Source: Lutispora saccharofermentans (lineage in GTDB: Bacteria > Bacillota > Clostridia > Lutisporales > Lutisporaceae). From it: a DNA stretch of 64,000 nucleotides. Both the position numbers and the translations under genes were made by a program. The notes under the pieces are model-generated. The model searched no databases. It saw only the letters and a list, made by a program, of their open reading frames with translations, and was not told the origin of the DNA. This document shows, piece after piece, positions 1-6,514 of the stretch. Positions within the stretch are counted from its first letter, which is position 1. The number at the start of each line of letters is the position of its first letter. Location of the stretch: the NCBI RefSeq assembly GCF_024363565.1, contig NZ_JAJEKE010000014.1, forward strand, positions 50,027 through 114,026, given 5' to 3'.

Positions 1-1116
1 AATATAAAGCAATCTGGGGCGATAAATATAAAGCAAACTAGAGAATTTCAGCATAAAGAAATTCTCCTAGAAAAGGTAAATCAATCTGATGATGAGTGTT
101 ACACTATATACACCAGTAAATTAATGGATACCTATTTAATAGCCTGTGCCCTTTATTTTGATTTTGATACTCCGAATATGATTGAAGATAATAATACACT
201 ATATCAGCAGGTTAAAGAACATTTTTCACTATATAAGAATCATTTATTTGTTAAAAGTTTAGAGAACTATGTAGATACAGAATATAGAGATAGTAATCCT
301 TGGGTTATAAGCAGCATTATTATGTATATGTGTTCAACAGAGCTGGAAAATAAAGAAGTAAACCAGTTGCAAAATCCTGTTTTTCACAATTATGAAGCAT
401 TTAAAGAGTTTTTAAATGACTTAACGCAATTTTATAAAGATACAAATGCGGAAAAGTTTTTCGATACCAATAAGAAATATGAGTTAAAAATGTATAAGGA
501 AATAGAAGAAAAAATTAAGAGTATACCTGTAGCTGCATTAATTCAGACAATGGAAAGTTATGTAGGCAATAAGGAGAGGTATTATGAAAATCAAAATGTG
601 AAGTATATTTCGCTTATCACATTATATAGGCCGTCAGGAGCTTCCTTCTATCCGATAAGATTAAAAGATAGCACATACTTTGTATCATATCAATCTATTT
701 TCCAGGAGCCAAGTAATATAGAAAGCTTTGATATAGATAGATGTGTAGAAACTGCAATACATGAATATTTACATATGTATATTAATCCACCTGTAGAGGA
801 GCAAAAACAACTCATTGACCGGCTGGCTACAGGAAAAGACAAAATAATTTATGGCGGAAAGATGTATCAGCATATGGATTGGCATCGTATTACAGATGAA
901 AATATTGTACGAGCAGTAGAAGCCCGCATATATGGCGAGGTTTATAATAATACAAATAGAGCATATGAAGAAGTGCTTAAGAAAGAAGTTGAGTGGGGAG
1001 GCTTTACAAAAGTAAGAAATATTTATGAGATATTAGATGAGTATGAGGATAACAGGAAACAATACCTCTCTATCAATGCTTATATACCTAAACTTATAGA
1101 GGAATTGTTTAAATAA
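1..1116 (+). CDS. Putative HExxH metallopeptidase-like protein, 5' end cut by window edge
   Basis: The frame is open from base 1, and the first ATG at 124 lacks a convincing ribosome binding site, so the gene probably begins upstream of the window. The product shows a zinc-peptidase style HEYLH motif encoded at 760-774, inside a helix-like stretch, followed about 45 residues later by a Glu-rich segment (ENIVRAVEARIYG) that could supply a third ligand. No signal peptide or membrane segment is seen in the visible part. The HExxH plus downstream Glu pattern resembles DUF4932-type putative metalloproteases, but I cannot confirm the family or any substrate. Confidence 0.55.
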   Translation, partial: NIKQSGAINIKQTREFQHKEILLEKVNQSDDECYTIYTSKLMDTYLIACALYFDFDTPNMIEDNNTLYQQVKEHFSLYKNHLFVKSLENYVDTEYRDSNPWVISSIIMYMCSTELENKEVNQLQNPVFHNYEAFKEFLNDLTQFYKDTNAEKFFDTNKKYELKMYKEIEEKIKSIPVAALIQTMESYVGNKERYYENQNVKYISLITLYRPSGASFYPIRLKDSTYFVSYQSIFQEPSNIESFDIDRCVETAIHEYLHMYINPPVEEQKQLIDRLATGKDKIIYGGKMYQHMDWHRITDENIVRAVEARIYGEVYNNTNRAYEEVLKKEVEWGGFTKVRNIYEILDEYEDNRKQYLSINAYIPKLIEELFK

Positions 1117-1230
1117 AAAGTGCCAATGGGGACGGAGCAATCTTCTTATATTCTGCCACATCAGTAGTATATTACGAACTTATTGTCTATTTCTTGCATG
1201 TACATAATTCAATAGTCTACATAACAATTA

Positions 1231-1259
1231 TTGACCATATGGAAAATTATTGGTATATT
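1231..1259 (+). promoter_or_regulatory. Predicted sigma-A promoter for the 1318 gene
   Basis: TTGACC at 1231-1236 and TATATT at 1254-1259 are separated by 17 bases. It lies about 60 bases upstream of the membrane protein start at 1318 and matches the housekeeping consensus well. Confidence 0.5.
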
Positions 1260-1317
1260 TATTGCATATCAGAATAATGTTGTGAAGAACTGATAATTTA
1301 TATTAGGCGGTGCATCA

Positions 1318-1851
1318 ATGAAAAAGCCATTAACCGTGCTTGTACTCTTCGTCTACATGGTACCCCTATCGCTTTTCCTGACTTTTTATCAGATTTTTAC
1401 AAAAGGAATGAAAGATTCTTTTGAATTAGCCATTTTTACGATTCCATTATTACTCATGATTGCAGTGTGTATATTGGTAGCTGTAAACATCATGGCCGCG
1501 GTACATTCCATAGTACGGGCACAAGATTTGTTGTTCAGAACAGTTATGATTTTCAAATTGTGTCTTATACCATTCTATATAGTTAATTTTGCTTGCTGGA
1601 TGATTGCTTCAATGGTATTCCATATTGCAATAATTATCTGGCCGATGATTCCATTTATCATTGCATACACTTATTTTACCTTGCTTGGCACATCCGCATA
1701 TATAATAGCCAAACTGTTTTCTTTACGAAAAAGCAAGATAATTACCACAAAACAATTTGTGCTTCATGGTATATTACAGATTATTTTTGCAGTAGATGTG
1801 ATAGACACCATTTATTTAGCGATAAAGCAAAAAAGTTTCAATGAATATTAG
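1318..1851 (+). CDS. Hypothetical integral membrane protein
   Basis: This 177-residue protein is almost entirely hydrophobic, with about five predicted membrane-spanning segments (near residues 5-25, 38-62, 75-97, 100-130 and 145-168) separated by short basic loops. The ATG at 1318 follows a GGCGGTG ribosome binding site, and a consensus-like promoter lies just upstream. It stands alone between a metallopeptidase-like gene and the trpS leader. I do not recognise the family and assign no function. Confidence 0.6.
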   Translation: MKKPLTVLVLFVYMVPLSLFLTFYQIFTKGMKDSFELAIFTIPLLLMIAVCILVAVNIMAAVHSIVRAQDLLFRTVMIFKLCLIPFYIVNFACWMIASMVFHIAIIIWPMIPFIIAYTYFTLLGTSAYIIAKLFSLRKSKIITTKQFVLHGILQIIFAVDVIDTIYLAIKQKSFNEY

Positions 1852-2000
1852 TGCAACAACAATAGATTATAAGCATTATTAGAATATACTGCTGTATAAC
1901 ATTTTTCAAAAAAAGCAACCTCAACAAGCCCATAATACATGAAAGCAGTAGGACGCACTTTTAGTACAATGTGTAGCATCAATAAGGTTATTTTATTAAA

Positions 2001-2030
2001 TTGACAAAATAATTTTTAAAGATATATAAT
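2001..2030 (+). promoter_or_regulatory. Predicted sigma-A promoter of the T-box/trpS transcript
   Basis: A perfect TTGACA at 2001-2006 and TATAAT at 2025-2030 are spaced by 18 bases. They sit immediately upstream of the T-box leader that begins around 2040. Confidence 0.75.
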
Positions 2031-2039
2031 ATAATAAAA

Positions 2040-2292
2040 AAATGAAACCATTGAATAAGAGTAGTAAACATGGGAATCTGAATATACAGAGAGCTATTGA
2101 TGGTGAGAATATAGCATTTCAATCTATGTTGAATGGACTTATGAGGGCAGCTCGAAAGCTTTGCGAGTAGGTGTTGACGGAAATCCTAACCGTTATGATG
2201 GAAGCGTATGTCAGTACGTATAATTTGTTTTTGGGTGGCTAAACAGAACTGTAAGCTTCTGTCCCTTTTGGGATAGGAGCTTTTTATTTTTT
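2040..2292 (+). promoter_or_regulatory. tRNA-Trp T-box leader (transcription attenuator)
   Basis: The Stem I signature is readable: AAGAGTAGTAA near 2055, the AG-bulge stretch CAGAGAGC near 2089, a GGTG distal loop near 2102, and GAA-TGG-AC with the Trp specifier codon TGG at 2134-2136. The antiterminator core GGGTGGC at 2233-2239 carries TGGC, complementary to the GCCA 3' end expected of bacterial tRNA-Trp. A terminator hairpin at 2253-2282 (GTCCC, TTTT loop, GGGAT) is followed by a T-run to about 2292. Uncharged tRNA-Trp should stabilise the antiterminator and allow read-through into trpS. The specifier and discriminator complement agree with each other and with the downstream gene. Confidence 0.85.
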
Positions 2293-2307
2293 AAAGGAGA
2301 TGATTTT

Positions 2308-2337
2308 ATGAAAGATGGTTGGTGGTATTTATTCTAA
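2308..2337 (+). CDS. Nine-residue Trp-Trp leader peptide between T-box and trpS
   Basis: ATG at 2308 has an AAAGGAGA ribosome binding site at 2293-2300 and reads M-K-D-G-W-W-Y-L-F before TAA at 2335-2337. Two adjacent Trp codons lie at 2320-2325. The stop is only 11 bases before the trpS ribosome binding site (2349-2355). A terminating ribosome could therefore mask that site, while one stalled on Trp codons could expose it. The same logic is established for the rtpA (anti-TRAP) leader peptide of Bacillus subtilis, which also sits behind a Trp T-box. Function here is inferred from this layout. Confidence 0.7.
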   Translation: MKDGWWYLF

Positions 2338-2364
2338 AATAATAATGTAAAGGAGATTTTTGAA

Positions 2365-3357
2365 ATGAAACGAATTTTAACAGGTGACAGAACAACCGGC
2401 AAATTACATTTAGGACATTATGCAGGGAGCCTTCAGAACAGAGTCAAGCTGCAAAAGGAATATGATACTTTCATTATATTAGCTGATGTCCAGGCCCTTA
2501 CAACTCATTTTGAACGGCCGGAGCTGATAAACCAAAGTATCTATGATGTTGCAATTGACAATCTATCTGTAGGATTAGACCCTGATAACATAACTATGTT
2601 TTTGCAATCTAAAATAAGTGCCATTGCAGAACTAACGGTATTCTATTCAATGCTTGTTTCAGTGAATTCATTGAGACATAATCCAACTATAAAAACGGAA
2701 GCCAAGCAGTATGGATATGATGATTTGAGCTATGGCTTTTTGGGATATCCCGTAAGTCAAGCAGCAGATATGACTTTTTGCGATGCGGACCTAGTCCCTG
2801 TCGGAGAGGACCAGCTTCCGCACATAGAACAAGGAAGAAAAATTGTAAGGCGATTTAATAGTTTATATGGCAAAGGAAAGATTATTGTCAAAGAGCCGCA
2901 AGCCCTGATTAGTAATACTCCTCGGCTTATCGGATTAGATGGAAATTTTAAAATGGGCAAAAGTCTTGGCAATGCAATCTATTTATCGGATACTGCTGAA
3001 GATGTCAATGAAAAAGTAAAATCAGCAATTACTGATAAAGACAGGATAAGCATAAAAGACAAAGGCAATCCGGATATATGTACAGTAAGCAAATATCATC
3101 AGGCAATTAATCATAGTGAATATGAAAACATTTGTGAAATGTGCAGAAATGCTAATATTGGCTGTACAGCTTGCAAAGATCTTTTATCAAAAAAGATAAA
3201 TTTACTCCTTGCTCCATTCAGAGAAAAACATGTTTATTATGAAGAGCATAAAAGCAAGGTGCGTGATATTATACTTGAGGGCAGCAAAAAAGCAAATAGG
3301 ATAGGCAATGAAACCATTGAAAATGTTAAAAAGGCTATGAATATCTATATGGAATAG
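2365..3357 (+). CDS. trpS: Tryptophanyl-tRNA synthetase
   Basis: This 330-residue class I aminoacyl-tRNA synthetase charges tRNA-Trp in the cytoplasm. The N-terminus carries the HIGH-type motif HLGHY (about residues 16-20) and the KMSKS-type motif KMGKSLGN lies near residues 193-200. Length is normal for bacterial TrpRS. The ATG at 2365 follows AAAGGAG. Upstream are a consensus promoter, a Trp T-box and a Trp-codon leader peptide, so expression should rise when charged tRNA-Trp is scarce. A Cys-rich stretch (CEMCRNANIGCTACKD) occurs in the C-terminal anticodon-binding part. Confidence 0.95.
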   Translation: MKRILTGDRTTGKLHLGHYAGSLQNRVKLQKEYDTFIILADVQALTTHFERPELINQSIYDVAIDNLSVGLDPDNITMFLQSKISAIAELTVFYSMLVSVNSLRHNPTIKTEAKQYGYDDLSYGFLGYPVSQAADMTFCDADLVPVGEDQLPHIEQGRKIVRRFNSLYGKGKIIVKEPQALISNTPRLIGLDGNFKMGKSLGNAIYLSDTAEDVNEKVKSAITDKDRISIKDKGNPDICTVSKYHQAINHSEYENICEMCRNANIGCTACKDLLSKKINLLLAPFREKHVYYEEHKSKVRDIILEGSKKANRIGNETIENVKKAMNIYME

Positions 3358-3403
3358 ATAAGGATATTTGTTGATATAAGAAATAAAAGAATATGTTAAA
3401 TAT

Positions 3404-3432
3404 TTGAAGTTTGTAATAGTATTCTGTATAAT
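3404..3432 (+). promoter_or_regulatory. Predicted sigma-A promoter of the RsgA-tail gene
   Basis: TTGAAG at 3404-3409 and a perfect TATAAT at 3427-3432 have an optimal 17-base spacer, ending about 58 bases before the TTG start at 3491. This suggests the small downstream gene is expressed in its own right. Confidence 0.65.
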
Positions 3433-3490
3433 AAAATAGATGAAAAGTAGTAGAATATTGTGAACGAAGAATTGAAAGGAGAATTAAGCA

Positions 3491-3772
3491 TTGAATAAAT
3501 TTAATAAGGTAACTGAGATAATAGATTCTGCAAAGAGCTTAGATAGTGAGTTTGAAGATATACTTGAATTATCAAAAACTTGTAAGTTTTCTAATTGTAC
3601 TCATACAACTGAGCCAGAATGTTCGGTTAAGAAAGCAATTTCTGAAGGTACTCTTTCAATAGAACGATTCAACGATTATTATGCTACAAAAGAAGAATCC
3701 CAATATGTTTCTAAGAAAAAGAATAAAACTAAGGCTATTGATTATATGAAAAAGTTAAAACTTTTCCGATAG
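3491..3772 (+). CDS. Stand-alone RsgA-type C-terminal zinc-knuckle protein
   Basis: This 93-residue protein matches only the C-terminal part of the ribosome small-subunit-dependent GTPase RsgA (YjeQ). The diagnostic zinc ligands are arranged C-x4-C-x-H-x5-C (CKFSNCTHTTEPEC, about residues 31-44), followed by the usual helical tail. The OB-fold and circularly permuted GTPase domains are absent, and I see no rsgA remnant in the 130 bases upstream. A good promoter and a GAAAGGAG ribosome binding site precede the TTG start, so it may be a functional fragment rather than mere debris. It could modulate 30S or RsgA function, but that is speculation. Confidence 0.7.
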   Translation: MNKFNKVTEIIDSAKSLDSEFEDILELSKTCKFSNCTHTTEPECSVKKAISEGTLSIERFNDYYATKEESQYVSKKKNKTKAIDYMKKLKLFR

Positions 3773-3907
3773 TTCTAAATATGCACTTTGCTTAGATAAT
3801 CCATCATTAAATATGCTGTAGTATTTCTTTAAAGAGAATATAGCAAAGCGATACACCTTTTTCTTAATTTATGAAGCTAAAAACAGCAAAAAAAGGAGGC
3901 GGTATAA

Positions 3908-4438
3908 ATGAAAAATATCAAGAAATATAACTTAGTAAAACGAACTTTGCTATGTTGCATTTTGTTATTTTACATATATCCGGCAGAGGTTTTGGCAAAC
4001 TCATCATGGCATTGGGTAACAGTAAGTCCTATGAGAGTTTTACCCCTTGCAATAATATTAACGCTTGCTATCGAGACCTGGGGAGTAAGCGTGTATGGAA
4101 AAGTAAAGGGAAAAGTAAAGGCCTTTATTATTGTTACTTTTGCAAATATTGTTTCGTTTATTGCGCCATATATTTATAGCACTTGTATTTTAAATAGATT
4201 TTATGGTTCAGGCTGGGGCTATGCATGGGAAAGAGCATTCAACAACGGTCCTAATTATATAATTAGGCTTGCTTATTTAGTACTAACATTGTGTATTGAA
4301 GTGCCTCTGGTATATTTTCTGCTTAAAAATCAAAGCAAGGATAAGAAAAAATTATTGCTTATAACTATAGTTGCAAATGTAATTACTACGATAGCTGTTG
4401 CGGTTCTGGAAAGACTTCTTTGCCAGGGTCAATGGTAG
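3908..4438 (+). CDS. Hypothetical membrane protein with N-terminal signal segment
   Basis: The 176-residue product has a basic N-terminus, a hydrophobic segment (about residues 12-30) ending in a signal-peptidase-like AEVLA-N region, and three further membrane segments (about 43-60, 72-97 and 122-142), plus a last one near 150-170. The ATG at 3908 follows a strong AAAAGGAGGCGG site. It is spaced 30 bases ahead of the GNAT gene and may be co-transcribed with it. No family was recognised. Confidence 0.6.
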   Translation: MKNIKKYNLVKRTLLCCILLFYIYPAEVLANSSWHWVTVSPMRVLPLAIILTLAIETWGVSVYGKVKGKVKAFIIVTFANIVSFIAPYIYSTCILNRFYGSGWGYAWERAFNNGPNYIIRLAYLVLTLCIEVPLVYFLLKNQSKDKKKLLLITIVANVITTIAVAVLERLLCQGQW

Positions 4439-4468
4439 AGCATTGTGATAATTCAAAGGAGAGCATTT

Positions 4469-5176
4469 ATGGATAAAGCAAGTAAAATAAACATAGTACA
4501 AGAAAGACTCGCTGCTATTGGCGAATACAATTCCGAAGCTTTTAAAGACGATAAAAATGTATTTATTAAATCAACAAAGTCATTTTTTGAAATAATTACA
4601 TTTGGTAAGAATGCCGTTATTAGAGCTGATATATCTATTTACGATTGGTGTGTAAAACATTTTTCGGCAATACCGGCATGTGAGATTATGGATGGAGAAA
4701 ATCTCTTTCTCATTGAAAAAAAGCTTCGCGAATTTGGTAAGAAGCTTGCCGGAGAGCATGTTAGATATCTGTATTTAGATAACAATAAATCTGTTAATCA
4801 GCCATCTGGCTTTAAATATCAACTTTTCGATAAAAATAATATGAATATCTTGTATAAGGAAAAAGGATTTAATAATGCGTTGAATTATAAAAATGATGTC
4901 ATTGCATTTGGTGCGTATCATAAAGATCAACTTGTTGCCTTAGCCGGAGCTGATGACAGTTTATTAAACTTATGGCAAATCGGTATAGATACTTTGCCTG
5001 CATTTAGAAACAATGGACTGGCAGCGTATCTTGTGAAAACATTAGCTGATGAAATTGAAAAACGTGGCGCATTACCGTATTACACTACATGGAGCCCCAA
5101 TATTGCATCAACAACAGTTGCTCTTAAAACGGGTTTTTTCCCTACTTGGGTTGGATATTATGCGGAGGATATATAA
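4469..5176 (+). CDS. GNAT-family N-acetyltransferase
   Basis: A 235-residue protein whose C-terminal half has the GNAT acetyl-CoA fold: the beta4-alpha3 region around IGIDTLPAFRNNGLAAYLV, with R-x-x-G-L/A in place of the usual R-x-x-G-x-G/A loop, then a Cys-less W-S-x-N-x-x-S segment and KTGFFP near the end. Such enzymes transfer acetyl groups from acetyl-CoA to amines; the substrate is unknown. I place the start at ATG 4469 because AAAGGAG lies just before it; an in-frame ATG at 4445 lacks a site. The stop is directly followed by the NUDIX gene start, implying translational coupling. Confidence 0.8.
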   Translation: MDKASKINIVQERLAAIGEYNSEAFKDDKNVFIKSTKSFFEIITFGKNAVIRADISIYDWCVKHFSAIPACEIMDGENLFLIEKKLREFGKKLAGEHVRYLYLDNNKSVNQPSGFKYQLFDKNNMNILYKEKGFNNALNYKNDVIAFGAYHKDQLVALAGADDSLLNLWQIGIDTLPAFRNNGLAAYLVKTLADEIEKRGALPYYTTWSPNIASTTVALKTGFFPTWVGYYAEDI

Positions 5177-5635
5177 ATGAGCAAGTGTGAAAAGGCGATA
5201 GTAACGGTTTTATGTATGGTTTATAATGGTAATAAGATATTGCTTCAAGACAGAGTCAAAAAAGATTGGCGCGGACTTACGTTTCCGGGAGGGCATGTAG
5301 AAAAAGAAGAATCATTTATTCAGGCAGTTATTCGTGAGATATATGAAGAAACAGGATTAACGATAAGGGAGCCTAAATTATGCGGGGTAAAGCAATTTCA
5401 AACAGATGAAGATGAACGATATATCGTATTATTGTTTAAAACGGATAAATTTGAAGGCACTTTGATTTCTTCTGATGAAGGAGAAATGAGATGGATTGAT
5501 AGGGACTCATTAAATGATTATAAATTAGTGAATGATTCTATGGATTTATTAAAAGTTTTTGATTCAGATTGTTATAGTGAATTTATGTATGAACGCAGCA
5601 AATCAGGTGATGATTGGATAGTTAGATTGTATTAA
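5177..5635 (+). CDS. NUDIX hydrolase (8-oxo-dGTP diphosphatase-like)
   Basis: A 152-residue NUDIX-fold protein with a complete box: GGHVEKEESF at about residues 38-47, then RE-x-x-EE-TG-L at about 53-61. The box binds divalent metal and hydrolyses nucleoside diphosphates linked to another moiety. The size and layout resemble MutT/NudG-type 8-oxo-dGTP diphosphatases of Firmicutes, but the real substrate cannot be read from sequence. The ATG begins on the base after the GNAT stop codon, so the two are probably translated from one message. Confidence 0.85.
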   Translation: MSKCEKAIVTVLCMVYNGNKILLQDRVKKDWRGLTFPGGHVEKEESFIQAVIREIYEETGLTIREPKLCGVKQFQTDEDERYIVLLFKTDKFEGTLISSDEGEMRWIDRDSLNDYKLVNDSMDLLKVFDSDCYSEFMYERSKSGDDWIVRLY

Positions 5636-5681
5636 AAGGACTATCTGAGCTTTTGAAAAGATTATTTTGGAGGTGTTCTAA

Positions 5682-6251
5682 GTGAAAAGAATAATAGCAA
5701 TGATCATGGCCTGCTCAGTTCTTATGCTATTCGGCTGCTCCGGGGAAACTGCTGCGAATACTGATTATACTACTACGATTGACGGTCAAGCTGCCGTGAT
5801 ATCATTTCTCGAAGGAAGCCTCTCGGAAGGGAAAATAAAAACCGATAATGGAACATATACATTCTCTTATTCCATGGATGGAACCCTTTCTATTGTCTAT
5901 CCCAATGGATATATATATTCCCAAAAGGATATAGGCGGAGGAATTGCGGTTCCAGCGGATTATGATGCAAGCGCCGTAGAAAAATTGGGATATATAGACG
6001 GTTTTTCACTTGCGCGGGCCATTTCCTCAGCTTCTGATAGTGGTCGTAATGATACAGACGGCGCTCCTATTATTCTCTCTTTGTTTCTTGTCGCCGTTGG
6101 CATTTGGTTTATCAGCGCGCCAAGAAGTGCGTGGTGGATATCAAAAGGGTGGTATTTCAAGAATGCCGAACCCTCTGATTTGTCTTTGATTGTATATCGC
6201 GTGGGAGGATGTATGCTGGTGTTTGGCGGAATAATATCTTTTTTTGCCTGA
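5682..6251 (+). CDS. Lipoprotein with C-terminal membrane segments (DUF6199-like)
   Basis: The 189-residue product begins with a lipoprotein signal (basic start, hydrophobic core, lipobox LFGCS with Cys near residue 19). An extracytoplasmic beta-rich region of about 90 residues follows, then two hydrophobic segments (about 130-146 and 170-188). The stretch between them (SAPRSAWWISKGWYFKNAEPS) resembles short membrane proteins annotated DUF6199; that match is from memory. The GTG start at 5682 is supported by a GGAGGTG site. Function unknown. Confidence 0.65.
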   Translation: MKRIIAMIMACSVLMLFGCSGETAANTDYTTTIDGQAAVISFLEGSLSEGKIKTDNGTYTFSYSMDGTLSIVYPNGYIYSQKDIGGGIAVPADYDASAVEKLGYIDGFSLARAISSASDSGRNDTDGAPIILSLFLVAVGIWFISAPRSAWWISKGWYFKNAEPSDLSLIVYRVGGCMLVFGGIISFFA

Positions 6252-6333
6252 TCCATTATATATGATACAGCGGTATTATCTGTGCGAAATGGGCTGGAAT
6301 GCTTACTAGATTTCCTTCAAGCAGAATAAATAT

Positions 6334-6401
6334 AAATAGGGCAATACCTGTTACCTTTAAAAATAGTAAATAAACTATTGGAAGGCGGTATTGCCCTATT
6401 T
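6334..6401. terminator. Long hairpin, probable terminator after the lipoprotein gene
   Basis: Arms at 6334-6348 (AAATAGGGCAATACC) and 6387-6401 are perfect complements. The 38-base interval holds further nested pairs (CCTT/AAGG, ATAGT/ACTAT), so the whole segment can fold into one long stem. T-rich sequence follows the right arm. It most likely ends the upstream transcript. Confidence 0.55.
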
Positions 6402-6445
6402 TATAAGGATAGCCATATCGGAAATGATAAGCATAAGTTTGCATA

Positions 6446-6484
6446 TTAGCGGAAAATATATTAAGAGATTATATATTTAGCTAA
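6446..6484. promoter_or_regulatory. Dyad upstream of the molybdenum hydroxylase operon
   Basis: TTAGC (6446-6450) plus AAATATAT (6454-6461) pair with ATATATTT (6471-6478) plus GCTAA (6480-6484). It lies 30 bases before the start of the first operon gene. It could be an operator or an mRNA hairpin; no binding protein is assignable. Confidence 0.35.
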
Positions 6485-6514
6485 TAATACCTTTACATAA
6501 AGGAGGATGACGCT

